Below are positions 36,271 to 45,302 of a stretch of DNA of 64,000 nucleotides, one piece after another. The translations under genes and the position numbers were made by a program. The stretch's first letter is position 1. Every line of letters starts with the position of its first letter. Source of the DNA: Streptomyces himastatinicus ATCC 53653 (GTDB lineage: Bacteria; Actinomycetota; Actinomycetes; Streptomycetales; Streptomycetaceae); assembly GCF_000158915.1 (NCBI RefSeq), contig NZ_GG657754.1, forward strand, positions 219,806-283,805, in the 5' to 3' direction. The notes under the pieces are model-generated. The model saw only the letters and a program-made list of their open reading frames with translations. It did not search any database and was not told where the DNA came from.

Positions 36271-36998
36271 ATGGCTCAGCCGGACGCAACTTCGGCAGCA
36301 GGTCCGTACAGCGGGCGCTGCGGCCGGTCAGCGGCGGCACCCGCAAGGAAGAGGTCGTCGAGGCGATCCGCCGCGCGCTGCTGGCCGGGGAACTCGCCCC
36401 GGGCCAGCGGGTGAAGGAGGTCGAACTCGCCGCCGTGCTGAACGTGAGCCGTCCGACGCTGCGGGAAGCCCTGCACGCCCTCATCCACGAGGGGGCCCTG
36501 GTCCAGGAGCCGTACAAGGGGATCCGCGTCGCGGAGACCAGCCCCGAGGTGCTGCTCGACCTCGCGGACGTCCGTGTCTCCCTGGAGACCATGGCCGCGC
36601 TCCGGCTGGCCGAGGACCCTCAGGGCGCGGGCGTGGCGGCCCTGCGGCAGTCCCTGGACGACCACGAAGCCGCCGTGCGGCGGGCGGATCCGGTGGCGGC
36701 GGACCTCACCCACCTGGAGTTCCACCGCACGCTGTGGCTGGCGTCGGGCAACGCGATGCTGACCAAGATCTGGCCGTTGGTCGCCGCCCAGATCCGGATG
36801 GCCATGACGGTCGACCAGCTCACCCGTGACGACCCGCAACGCGACCTCGAACTGCACCGGCGGCTGGTCGAGGTCATCGAATCCGGCGACGCGACACGTA
36901 TCCGCGCCGAAGTGGACCTGCACATCCGGTCGAGTGCGGAAGAACTCGTCCACCTCATGCGAACCCCCCAGAAGTCCCCCGAACAGTCCCAGGCCTAA
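36271..36998 (+). CDS. GntR-family (FCD) regulator (apparent frameshift near the start)
   Basis: ATG 36271 has a good GAGGGG site eight bases before it, but its frame stays in phase for only a few residues (MAQPDATSAAGP). The conserved GntR start (QRALRPVSGGTRKEEVVEAI, then RRALLAGELAPGQRVKEVEL) lies in another frame. That frame has no ATG or GTG before an internal GTG at 36411, which would cut the winged helix. One extra base near 36306 joins the two; the span of 728 nt is one short of a multiple of three. The rest has LNVSRPTLREALHALIHEGAL (recognition helix) and an FCD ligand domain. It is the probable regulator of this operon through the palindrome at 34886-34908. Confidence 0.83.
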
Positions 36999-37007
36999 GG
37001 AGATTCC

Positions 37008-37928
37008 ATGCATGCCCCGCAGTTCACCGGCATCCTCGCCGCCGTTGTCACACCGCTGACCGCGGACGGATCCGCAGTGGATGCCGAGGGTGTCCGGCGC
37101 CAGACCGAACACATCGTGTCCGGCGGCATCAGCGGTCTGGTGCCCGGTGGCAGTACGGGTGAGTTCACCACCCTGAGCACCGCGGAGCGCAAGCGCGTGA
37201 CCGAGCTGTACGTCGAGGCCGCCGCGGGGCGGGTCCCGGTCGTCGCGGGCACCGGCGCGCTCAGCACCGCCGAGACCGTGGAGCTGAGCGCACACGCCGA
37301 ACAGGCGGGCGCGGCGGCCGTGATGGTGGTCCCGCCGTTCTACGACACCCCGTCCTGGGAGGAGTTGCTGGCGCACTACGGCGCGGTGTCGCAGGCCATC
37401 GGTATCCCGGTCATGTACTACAACATCCCCGCCGCCACCGGCGTGGATCTGACCCCCGAGCAGTTCGCGCGGCTGGCCGGGGAAACCGGGGTGACCTCGT
37501 TCAAGGACACCGGTGGCGACTTCCCGCGCTTCACCGCCGTGACGCAGCACCACGCGCGGGACATCACCGCGCTCAACGGCTGGGACACCCTCACTTTCGC
37601 CGCCCTCGCCGGTGGCGCCACGGCGGGTGTGTGGGGCACCGCCAGTGTGATTCCGCGCCTGTGCGCCGACCTGTACGACGCCCTCGCCGTCCGGGGCGAT
37701 CTGAAGGCCGGGCGGGAGCTGTGGGCGAAGATCTTCCCGATCTGCCAGTTCCTGGAATCCCACAACTACGCCTGTGCCATCAAGACCGGTCTCGATCTCA
37801 TCGGCCACAGCGCGGGACCGACCCGGTTGCCCGTGCTCCCGCTGGCCCCGCGCCACCGCGACGAACTCCGCGCGCTGCTGGTCGCCGCGGGCGAGTCCGT
37901 CACCGAGGACACCATGGCCGCCCGATGA
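37008..37928 (+). CDS. DapA-family aldolase/deaminase (probable 1-pyrroline-4-hydroxy-2-carboxylate deaminase)
   Basis: A 306-residue class I TIM barrel of the dihydrodipicolinate synthase family. The Schiff-base lysine is in VTSFKDTGGD, with the assisting Tyr in PVMYYNIPAATG and the substrate loop VPGGSTGEFTTLS. In hydroxyproline operons this family member deaminates and dehydrates 1-pyrroline-4-hydroxy-2-carboxylate to 2-oxoglutarate semialdehyde. ATG 37008 follows AAGGAG. The stop overlaps the next start in an ATGA junction. Confidence 0.87.
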   Translation: MHAPQFTGILAAVVTPLTADGSAVDAEGVRRQTEHIVSGGISGLVPGGSTGEFTTLSTAERKRVTELYVEAAAGRVPVVAGTGALSTAETVELSAHAEQAGAAAVMVVPPFYDTPSWEELLAHYGAVSQAIGIPVMYYNIPAATGVDLTPEQFARLAGETGVTSFKDTGGDFPRFTAVTQHHARDITALNGWDTLTFAALAGGATAGVWGTASVIPRLCADLYDALAVRGDLKAGRELWAKIFPICQFLESHNYACAIKTGLDLIGHSAGPTRLPVLPLAPRHRDELRALLVAAGESVTEDTMAAR

Positions 37929-39037
37929 CGTACGCGCCACGCATCCACACGATCGACGTACACGCCGAAGGGGAACCCGGGCGCGTCCTGATCGGCAGCC
38001 ATCTGCACGTCAAGGGCGCCACCATGGCGGAGCGGCTCCAGTACTGCCGGGAACACCTCGACCCCCTGCGCCGGCTGCTGCTCCGCGAACCGCGCGGCTA
38101 CCCCGGCATGTGCGGCGTCCTGGTCCTGCCGCCCGCCGATCCCGCCGCCGACTTCGGTCTGGTGGTGCTGGAACAGGGCGGCTTCCGGCCCATGTCGGGC
38201 TCCAACCTCATCTGCGCGGTGACGGCGCTGCTGGAGACCCAGGCGCTGCCGGTGGCCGAACCGGTCACCGAACTGACCGTGGACACCGCGGCCGGACTGG
38301 TCACGGCCCGTGCCGAGGTGTCGCGGGGCAAGGTCACCCGGGTCACGTTCGCGAACGTGCCCGCCTTCGCTGTGGCCCTGGATCACGTCCTGGACCTGCC
38401 CGAATACGGTCGGGTGCCGGTCGACATCGTCTTCGGCGGCCAGTTCTTCGTACAGGCCGCGGCCGCCGATCTGGGCATCCCGCTGGAGCCCGGCCAGGCA
38501 AAGGCCATCACCCGGGCCGGTGCCGTGCTGCGGACCGCCGCACAGCGGGAGTTCCCGGTGAGCCATCCGCTCCGCCCCGGGATCGACCACGTGGCGCTGG
38601 TGATGCTCCACGGCCCGTCGCCGACTCCCGGAGTATCGGGCCGCAACGCGGTCGTGCTGCCCAACGGGGAGGTGAGCCTCACCGATCCGGACACCTGGAC
38701 CGGGTCGCTGGACCGCTCGCCGTGCGGCACCGGGACCTGCGGCCGCATGGCCGCCCTCCACGCCCGGGGACAACTGCCGCTGGAGACGCCGTTCGTCCAC
38801 GAAGGCATGCTCGGCACCACCTTCACCGGCACGCTCAACGGAACCACCCGGGTCGGCCCCTACGAGGCCGTGCTCCCGTCGATCAGCGGCCGCGGCTGGA
38901 TCACCGGATTCGCGCAGTACGTCCTCGACGAGAGCGACCCGTTCCCGCAGGGTTACGTCCTCGGTGACCTGTGGGGCCGTCAGGCCCCGGAATTCGACCC
39001 CGGAACCCGCCCCGAACCCATCCCCCAGGAGCACTGA
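37925..39037 (+). CDS. proline racemase-family enzyme (hydroxyproline epimerase or dehydratase)
   Basis: A 370-residue proline racemase-fold protein. Family segments include IHTIDVHAEGEPGRVLIG near the start. The first catalytic position lies in FRPMSGSNLICAVTALLE (Ser91) and the second in DRSPCGTGTCGRMA (Cys267). Classical 4-hydroxyproline 2-epimerases have Cys at both positions, so this is a Ser/Cys variant. Together with the FAD oxidase, the DapA-like enzyme and the aldehyde dehydrogenase it most likely starts hydroxyproline breakdown by converting trans-4-hydroxy-L-proline to cis-4-hydroxy-D-proline. A trans-3-hydroxyproline dehydratase is the alternative. ATG 37925 overlaps the previous stop. 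Confidence 0.87.
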   Translation: MTYAPRIHTIDVHAEGEPGRVLIGSHLHVKGATMAERLQYCREHLDPLRRLLLREPRGYPGMCGVLVLPPADPAADFGLVVLEQGGFRPMSGSNLICAVTALLETQALPVAEPVTELTVDTAAGLVTARAEVSRGKVTRVTFANVPAFAVALDHVLDLPEYGRVPVDIVFGGQFFVQAAAADLGIPLEPGQAKAITRAGAVLRTAAQREFPVSHPLRPGIDHVALVMLHGPSPTPGVSGRNAVVLPNGEVSLTDPDTWTGSLDRSPCGTGTCGRMAALHARGQLPLETPFVHEGMLGTTFTGTLNGTTRVGPYEAVLPSISGRGWITGFAQYVLDESDPFPQGYVLGDLWGRQAPEFDPGTRPEPIPQEH

Positions 39038-40527
39038 TGGCAAGCGCAGGACAGCAGTTCATCGCCGGGAAGCGGCGCCCCGGCGGATCCGCGGAACAGA
39101 TGTCCGTCACCAATCCCGCCACCGGCGAAGTCCTCGCCACCGACACGCTCGCAAGCCCCGAGGACGTCCACGAAGCGGTCACCGCCGCACGCCATGCCTT
39201 CGGCGACTGGTCCCGCACCACCCCCGCGGAGCGGGCCGAGGCCATGCTGCGGTGGGCGGACCTCCTCCAGGCACGCGGCGAAGAACTCGCCGCCACCGAG
39301 TCCCGCATCGGCGGCAAGCCGATCAAACTGGCCCGCGGCTTCGACATACCCGGCGTCATCGACAACGTCCGCTTCTTCGCCGGTGCCGCCCGCAACCTGG
39401 AGGGCAGGTCCGCCGGTGAGTACTCCGGCGAGCACACCTCCAGCATCCGGCGCGAACCCCTCGGTGTCATCGGCTCCATCGCCCCATGGAACTACCCGCT
39501 CCAGATGGCGGCGTGGAAAGTGCTGCCCGCCGTCGCCGCGGGCAACACCGTGGTGCTGAAGCCGTCCGAACTGACCCCGCTGACCTCGGTGATGTTCGCC
39601 GAGGCCGCCGGGGAAGCCGGTATCCCCGACGGTGTCATCAACGTCGTCACCGGCACGGGCGCCACCGCCGGACACGCCCTCGTCAGCCACCCCGACATCG
39701 CCATGGTCTCCTTCACCGGCTCCACCGCCGTGGGACGCCAGGTCGCCGCTACCGCGGCCGGGGACGTCAAACGCGTCCACCTCGAACTCGGTGGCAAGGC
39801 ACCCTTCGTCGTCTTCGAGGACGCCGACCTGGAGGCCGCCGCACGCGGCGCAGTGGCCGGGGCGCTCATCAACAGCGGCCAGGACTGTACGGCCGCCACC
39901 CGGGCCTATGTCCACCGCACCCGGTACGAGGCGTTCGTGGCGCGGGTCGCCGAACTCATGGACGGCGTACGGCTCGGGCCCGTCGACGACCCCGACACCG
40001 ACATGGGCTCGCTGATCTCCTTCGGCCAGCGCGACCGGGTGGCCGCGATGGTCGACCGCGCCAGGGAGGGCGGCGCCACCGTCGTACGCGGCGGACGGAT
40101 CCCCGGCGGTCCGCTGTCCCGGGGCGCGTACTACGAACCGACCCTGATCACCGGGGCCGCCCAGGACTCGGAGATCGTCCAGCAGGAGATCTTCGGCCCG
40201 GTCCTCGTCTGCCTGCCATTCGACACGGACGACGACGCCATCCGGCTGGCCAACGACACCCCCTACGGGCTGGCCGCCTCGGCCTGGACCGGCAGTGTCT
40301 TCCGGGCCCAGCGCGCATCCCGCGACATCCAGGCGGGCTGTGTGTGGATCAACGACCACATCCCGATCATCAGCGAGATGCCGCACGGGGGATACAAGGC
40401 CTCCGGCTTCGGCAAGGACATGTCCGCCTACTCCTTCGAGGACTACACGAACGTCAAGCACGTGATGTCCGAAACCACCGGCGCACCGCGGAAGTCCTGG
40501 CACGACCTGGTCTTCACGAGCGGCTGA
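39037..40527 (+). CDS. aldehyde dehydrogenase (probable 2-oxoglutarate semialdehyde dehydrogenase)
   Basis: A 496-residue NAD(P)-dependent aldehyde dehydrogenase. It has IAPWNYPLQMAAWKVLPAVAAGNTVVLKPSE for cofactor binding, the general-base Glu in LELGGKAP and the catalytic Cys in NSGQDCTAATRAYV. It ends with the typical MPHGGYKASGFGKDMS and closing segments. The sequence style is near gamma-aminobutyraldehyde dehydrogenases, but the operon suggests oxidation of 2-oxoglutarate semialdehyde to 2-oxoglutarate as the last hydroxyproline step. ATG 39037 overlaps the previous stop (TGATG). Confidence 0.85.
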   Translation: MASAGQQFIAGKRRPGGSAEQMSVTNPATGEVLATDTLASPEDVHEAVTAARHAFGDWSRTTPAERAEAMLRWADLLQARGEELAATESRIGGKPIKLARGFDIPGVIDNVRFFAGAARNLEGRSAGEYSGEHTSSIRREPLGVIGSIAPWNYPLQMAAWKVLPAVAAGNTVVLKPSELTPLTSVMFAEAAGEAGIPDGVINVVTGTGATAGHALVSHPDIAMVSFTGSTAVGRQVAATAAGDVKRVHLELGGKAPFVVFEDADLEAAARGAVAGALINSGQDCTAATRAYVHRTRYEAFVARVAELMDGVRLGPVDDPDTDMGSLISFGQRDRVAAMVDRAREGGATVVRGGRIPGGPLSRGAYYEPTLITGAAQDSEIVQQEIFGPVLVCLPFDTDDDAIRLANDTPYGLAASAWTGSVFRAQRASRDIQAGCVWINDHIPIISEMPHGGYKASGFGKDMSAYSFEDYTNVKHVMSETTGAPRKSWHDLVFTSG

Positions 40528-40563
40528 GCCCACCGGCGCGGACACCGCGCCCACCATCCCGAG

Positions 40564-40597
40564 CGGGGGCGGCCTCCCGGCCAGGAGGCCGTCCCCT
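40564..40597 (+). terminator. hairpin between the dehydrogenase and permease genes
   Basis: Arms GGGGGCGGCCTCC and GGAGGCCGTCCCC pair with one G-U across a short loop. It has no T run and may act as a partial terminator or as an mRNA-stabilising element inside the operon. Confidence 0.5.
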
Positions 40598-40671
40598 CGG
40601 ACACACAGGTCCCGCGGCCCACCACACCTCACGCCAATGAGACAGGGCCGCTGAATCCCCTGGGAGGATTC

Positions 40672-42555
40672 GTGACTACCCTAACCGCCCCGTCGGACGG
40701 GGCGAAAAGCCCCGACGGCAAGCTCCACCGCAGCCTCGGCCTGTGGCAGCTCACCCTGCTCGGGGTCAGCACCCAGATCGGCTCGGGCTGGCTGTTCGCC
40801 GTCCTCTCCTCGGCCTCCGTGGCCGGTCCCGCCGCCGTCCTCTCCTGGATCATCGGCGCGGTCCTCTTCATCATCGTCTCCCTGACCTGGATCGAGCTGG
40901 GCACCCTCTTCCCCCGCTCCGGCGGCATCGTCCGCTACCCCGCCCTCTCCCACGGCGCGTTCGCGGGGTGGGTGACGGGCTGGGGCTACTGGATCGGCAC
41001 CGTGTGTCTTCCGGCCGTCGAGGCCCAGGCCGTCCTGACGTACCTCGGTGGCCGCTACCCGCATCTCCAGCTGGTCCGGATCGACAGCGGAACGACCGTC
41101 CTCGACTGGCCGGCCGGAATCCTGGGCGGCATCGCCCTCCTGCTGATGTTCTTCGTGCTCAATCTCTTCGGAGTCCGGCTGCTGGCCAAGGTCAACACGT
41201 GGGTGACGGTGTGGAAAGTGGTGGTTCCCGTCGCCACTTTCATCCTGCTGTTCTCCGCCTTCAAGGGAAGCAACTTCCATGCCCACGGCGGTTTCCTCCC
41301 CACCGGCCCCGGCGGCATCGTCCACGCCCTGGCCATCGGCGGCATCGCCTTCGGCTACCTGGGCTCGCGCCAGGTCCTCGACTACGGCGGTGAGGCGCGC
41401 AACCCACGGCGCGACATCCCTCTCGCCGTCATCGGATCCATCCTCATTCCCATGGTCATCTACCTCGGGCTACAGATCGGCTTCCTGGGCGCTCTCGACT
41501 GGCAGGACGCGGGCCTGGTCCCGGGCGACTGGGCGGGGCTGACCAGCAGCGACTGGGCGTCCTCGCCCCTGTTCTCCGCGCTGGGCGCCGCCGGGTTCGG
41601 CTCGTTCGCCACCGTGCTGCTCATCGACGCCGCCGTCTCCCCCGCCGGAAACGGCTGGGTCACCCTGGGCAGCGCCGCCCGCGCCTCCTACGCCTTCGGC
41701 GTCGACGCCTACGCCCCCGCGCCCCTGGCCAAGGTCAACCGGTACGGCATCCCCTGGATCTCGCTGATCACCGCACTCGTCGTGAGCGCGCTGTTCCTGC
41801 TGCCCTTCCCCAGCTGGTACCAGCTCGTCTCCGTCGTCTCCGCCGGGCTGGTGCTCAGCTATCTCATGGGCAGCGCCATCCTGCCCGTCCTGCGCCGCAC
41901 CGCGCCGGACCTCCCCAGCACCTGGCGGCTGCCCGCCATCCGGCTGTGGGCACCCACCGGCTACGCCGCCGGGCTGTTCATCGTCTACGCCGCCGGGTTC
42001 TCCGCGCTCGTCCAGCTGCTCATCATCACCTTCGCCGGACTGGCCGTGTACGGCGCCTACACCTCGGTGCGCAGCGGCTGGGTCCGCCGCGGCACGGGGT
42101 GGACCCTGTCCACCGCGTTCCTCGTGGCCTGGATCGTGGTCACCGTGCGCGGAGGCTGGTTCATGCACATCGGCGGGGCCCAGCGACCGGACGGCTGGGA
42201 CTTCCCCTGGTACATGGGGGCCATGGTGGCGACCGTGGCGCTGTTCCTCGCCGCGCTGAGAGCGGCCAGCACCGCGGAGGGACGGCGGCATCTGGACGCC
42301 GGTGTCTGGCTGATCGCCACGCTCCTCGCCGTCCTGACGGTCTCCCATTACGGTGCGTTCGGCCCCCTCGCCACGCCACCGCTGGGCGAGCCGTACGACC
42401 TGCTCGCCGTCGTCGCCCTCGCGCTGGTCAGCTACCAGTGGGCCGTGCGCAGCGGCTTCCGCACCGAGCAACTCGACCGGGCCCTCGCGGAGGAGTGCCC
42501 CGCGCCCCCGAACCGCCCTGCGGCCGATATGGTAAATCCGCATTCGGGTGGGTAA
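40672..42555 (+). CDS. APC-family amino acid permease
   Basis: A 627-residue amino acid-polyamine-cation carrier. The start of helix 1 shows the family signature LTLLGVSTQIGSGWLFAV. Later are GGIVRYPALSHGAFAGWVTGWGYWIG (helices 2-3), AFGYLGSRQVLDYGGEARNPRRDIPLAVIGS, and about twelve or more spans in all, with a longer C-terminal membrane extension than the usual 450-500 residues. It probably imports hydroxyproline or a related amino acid for the operon. GTG 40672 has GGGAGG upstream. It is separated from the dehydrogenase by 144 bases containing a hairpin, and its end overlaps the next gene by eight bases. Confidence 0.85.
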   Translation: MTTLTAPSDGAKSPDGKLHRSLGLWQLTLLGVSTQIGSGWLFAVLSSASVAGPAAVLSWIIGAVLFIIVSLTWIELGTLFPRSGGIVRYPALSHGAFAGWVTGWGYWIGTVCLPAVEAQAVLTYLGGRYPHLQLVRIDSGTTVLDWPAGILGGIALLLMFFVLNLFGVRLLAKVNTWVTVWKVVVPVATFILLFSAFKGSNFHAHGGFLPTGPGGIVHALAIGGIAFGYLGSRQVLDYGGEARNPRRDIPLAVIGSILIPMVIYLGLQIGFLGALDWQDAGLVPGDWAGLTSSDWASSPLFSALGAAGFGSFATVLLIDAAVSPAGNGWVTLGSAARASYAFGVDAYAPAPLAKVNRYGIPWISLITALVVSALFLLPFPSWYQLVSVVSAGLVLSYLMGSAILPVLRRTAPDLPSTWRLPAIRLWAPTGYAAGLFIVYAAGFSALVQLLIITFAGLAVYGAYTSVRSGWVRRGTGWTLSTAFLVAWIVVTVRGGWFMHIGGAQRPDGWDFPWYMGAMVATVALFLAALRAASTAEGRRHLDAGVWLIATLLAVLTVSHYGAFGPLATPPLGEPYDLLAVVALALVSYQWAVRSGFRTEQLDRALAEECPAPPNRPAADMVNPHSGG

Positions 42556-44596
42556 GTGGCATGGTGTGCGCTGGCTGAGCAACTTCCGGACAGCGATAGC
42601 GTTTGCCCTGGTGGGGCCGCTGATCGTTTCCCTGCTGCTGGTGCCGTTCCGTACCGCCTTCCCCCGGACCGACTCGTCTCTCGTGCTGGTGGCGGTGGTG
42701 GTGGCCGTGGCCGCCCTGGGGTACCGGAGCGCCGGAGTGGTCGCGGCGCTGTCGGCCACCATCTGGTTCGACTTCTTCCTGACCCGTCCGTGGGGGGCGC
42801 TGTCCGTCACCAGCGCCCAGGAGGCTTGGACGGCGGCTCTGCTGCTCGCCATCGGTCTCGCCGTCTCGGAGCTGGCGGTTCGCGCCCTCAGCCAGCGAGA
42901 CCGGGCGCGGTCGGCGCATGACCGCCTCAAGCTGCTGCACGACGCGAGCACGGCCATCGGCGCCACCCTCGACGCGGAGCGGACCGCGCAGGAGCTGGCG
43001 CAGGTGGCGGTGGGCCGGTTCGCCGACTTCGTCACCGTCGATCTGGCGGTGTGCGTCCTGGCCGGGGAGGAGATGCCCTCGGAGGGTGTCACACACGTGC
43101 GCCGGGTGGCCGTCGCCGGGGTCCGCCGGGACCATCCGCTGCTCCCCGTGGGCGGGCCGCCCCGGCTTGCCCTGTGCGATCCGGTGGCCCGTGGTTCGCC
43201 CTGCGGGCGGGCGAGGATCGAACCCGATCTGCGGGCCTGCGTCGACTGGCAGGCGCTGGTCCCCGAGCCCGCCGGGGCGGTGCTGGACCACGGCATGCGC
43301 TCGCTGATCACGGCTCCGCTGCGGGCGCGGGGCAGTGTGCTGGGGATGGTGGCCTTCTGGCGTACGCAGGACACCCGGCCCTTCACCGACAGCGATCTGT
43401 CCGACGCCGGGGAACTGGCCGCCAAGGCCGTCGCGGCCATCGACAACGCGCGCCGTTACACACGTGAGCGGGCCACCGCCCTGGCGCTCCAGCGCAATCT
43501 GCTGCCCCGGCATCTGCCCCAGCAGACGGCCGTCGACGTGGCGTCCCGCTACCTTCCGGCGGATTCGCGGGCCGGAGTGGGCGGCGACTGGTTCGATGTG
43601 ATCCCGCTGTCCGGCAGCCGCGTGGCACTCGTCGTCGGGGATGTGGTCGGCCACGGCATCAACGCCTCCGCCACCATGGGACGGCTGCGCACCGCCGTAC
43701 GCACCCTGGCCGATGTCGACCTGCCGCCCGACGAACTCCTCACCTACCTGGACGACCTGGTCATCCACCTCACCGATGACGAACGGGACACCCCCGAAGA
43801 GGACACCGACACCACCGGCGGGGTGGGAGCGACCTGTCTGTACGCGGTCTACGACCCGGTCGCCCGGCACTGCGCGCTGGCCTCGGCCGGTCATCCGCTG
43901 CCCGTCCTCGTCACCCCCGGCGGCCGGGCCGATCTGATGTGCGGCTTCACCGGCCCGCCCCTCGGAGTGGGCGGCCTCCCGTTCGAGACCACCGAGCTGG
44001 ACCTGGCCGAGGGCAGCACCCTCGCCCTGTACTCCGACGGTCTGGTGCGCGCGAGCGACCGCGACATCGACGCGGGGCTGACCAAGCTGTGCGACGCGCT
44101 GTCGGTGCCGGACGCATCACTGAACACGGCGTGCGACACCGTGCTGCGCACCCTGGCCGCCGACCGCCCGGCGGACGACATCACCCTGCTGCTCGCCCGT
44201 ACCCGCGCCCTGACCCCCGACCGGGTCGCCGGCTGGGACATCGCCGACGACCCGGCCCTGGTCATACAGGCCCGGAAGCTGGCCGTGGAGCAGCTCGACG
44301 CATGGGGGCTGTGGGATCTGACCTTCATCACCGAGCTGCTGGTCAGCGAGCTGGTCACCAATGCCATCCGCTACGGCGCAGTGCCGATCCACCTGCGGCT
44401 GATCCGCGACCGCAAGCTGATCATCGAGGTGTCCGACGCCAGTAGCACCACACCCCATCTGCGGCGCACCCTCGCCTACGACGAGGGCGGCCGCGGGCTG
44501 GTGCTCGTCGCCCAGCTCAGCCACAACTGGGGCACGCGCCAGACCACCGCGGGAAAGACCATCTGGTGCGAGCAGAAGCTGCCGGTCACGGAGTGA
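42548..44596 (+). CDS. membrane GAF/SpoIIE phosphatase with C-terminal anti-sigma-type kinase domain
   Basis: A 682-residue multidomain signalling protein. Residues about 10-115 form four hydrophobic spans like the KdpD/DUF4118 module (YRSAGVVAALSATIWFDFFL). A GAF domain (about 120-305) follows. A SpoIIE-type PP2C phosphatase comes next (about 320-545; GVGGDWFDVIPL, VVGDVVGHGINASATMGRLR, LALYSDGLVRA). The C-terminal HATPase domain (about 560-680) contains ELLVSELVTNAIRYG and GGRGLVLVAQL, as in anti-sigma-factor kinases. Such proteins tune alternative sigma factors through partner switching. GTG 42548 overlaps the permease stop by eight bases, so it may be coupled to it; a GTG at 42566 is an alternative. 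No anti-sigma antagonist gene is adjacent. Confidence 0.9.
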   Translation: MGKWHGVRWLSNFRTAIAFALVGPLIVSLLLVPFRTAFPRTDSSLVLVAVVVAVAALGYRSAGVVAALSATIWFDFFLTRPWGALSVTSAQEAWTAALLLAIGLAVSELAVRALSQRDRARSAHDRLKLLHDASTAIGATLDAERTAQELAQVAVGRFADFVTVDLAVCVLAGEEMPSEGVTHVRRVAVAGVRRDHPLLPVGGPPRLALCDPVARGSPCGRARIEPDLRACVDWQALVPEPAGAVLDHGMRSLITAPLRARGSVLGMVAFWRTQDTRPFTDSDLSDAGELAAKAVAAIDNARRYTRERATALALQRNLLPRHLPQQTAVDVASRYLPADSRAGVGGDWFDVIPLSGSRVALVVGDVVGHGINASATMGRLRTAVRTLADVDLPPDELLTYLDDLVIHLTDDERDTPEEDTDTTGGVGATCLYAVYDPVARHCALASAGHPLPVLVTPGGRADLMCGFTGPPLGVGGLPFETTELDLAEGSTLALYSDGLVRASDRDIDAGLTKLCDALSVPDASLNTACDTVLRTLAADRPADDITLLLARTRALTPDRVAGWDIADDPALVIQARKLAVEQLDAWGLWDLTFITELLVSELVTNAIRYGAVPIHLRLIRDRKLIIEVSDASSTTPHLRRTLAYDEGGRGLVLVAQLSHNWGTRQTTAGKTIWCEQKLPVTE

Positions 44597-44666
44597 GCGG
44601 CGGAACGGGTACGGCTCCCCGCACCTTTTCCCGATCATCACTCTGCGCAGGTTCCCGGCGATCGAT

Positions 44667-44672
44667 TAGGCT
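44667..44672 (+). promoter_or_regulatory. -10 element of a probable leaderless promoter
   Basis: TAGGCT ends seven bases before ATG 44679 and there is no Shine-Dalgarno, so transcription probably starts at or next to the start codon of the YrdC-family gene. Confidence 0.5.
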
Positions 44673-44678
44673 CGGCGG

Positions 44679-45299
44679 ATGGCGAAGTACTTCGATGTGC
44701 ACCCCGACAATCCTCAAGCCCGCACGATCAGCAATGTGGCCGACAGGATCCGCTCCGGCGCGCTTGTCGCCTACCCGACGGACTCCTGCTTCGCGCTGGG
44801 CTGCCAGATGGGCAACCGCGACGGCATCAGCCGGATCCGGTCGATCCGCAATCTCGACGACCGTCACCACTTCACCCTGGTGTGCCAGGATTTCTCGCAG
44901 CTGGGTCAGTTCGTGCACATCGACAAGGATGTGTTCCGGGCGATCAAGGCATCGACGCCCGGCAGCTACACCTTCATCCTCCCCGCGACGAAGGACGTGC
45001 CGCGGGCGCTGCCGCATCCGAAGAAGAAGACGGTCGGGGTGCGGATTCCGGACCACACCGTCACTCAGGCGCTGCTCGCCGAGATCGGTGAGCCGCTGCT
45101 GTCCAGCACCCTGCTGCTGCCCGGCGAGGACGAGCCGATGACGCAGGGCTGGGAGATCAAGGAGCGGCTCGACCATGTGGTGGATGCCGTGGTCGACTCG
45201 GGAGACTGCGGTACCGAGCCGACCACGGTCATCGACTTCTCCGACGGTGAGGCCCAGATCGTACGCCGGGGAGCGGGCGACACCGCGCGGTTCGAATAG
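44679..45299 (+). CDS. YrdC/Sua5/YciO-family protein (threonylcarbamoyl-AMP synthase-like)
   Basis: A 206-residue YrdC-fold protein. The ATP/threonine cleft motifs are IRSGALVAYPTDSCFALGC, RIRSIRNLDDRHHFTLVCQDFSQL and STPGSYTFILPATKDVP, followed by KKKTVGVRIPDH. The length and motif spacing resemble the YciO branch more than the essential tRNA-modifying TsaC/Sua5. The family call is firm; whether it makes threonylcarbamoyl-adenylate for t6A is uncertain, since Streptomyces usually has another copy. ATG 44679 appears leaderless. It converges on the small lipoprotein gene. Confidence 0.85.
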   Translation: MAKYFDVHPDNPQARTISNVADRIRSGALVAYPTDSCFALGCQMGNRDGISRIRSIRNLDDRHHFTLVCQDFSQLGQFVHIDKDVFRAIKASTPGSYTFILPATKDVPRALPHPKKKTVGVRIPDHTVTQALLAEIGEPLLSSTLLLPGEDEPMTQGWEIKERLDHVVDAVVDSGDCGTEPTTVIDFSDGEAQIVRRGAGDTARFE

Positions 45300-45302
45300 G
45301 AC

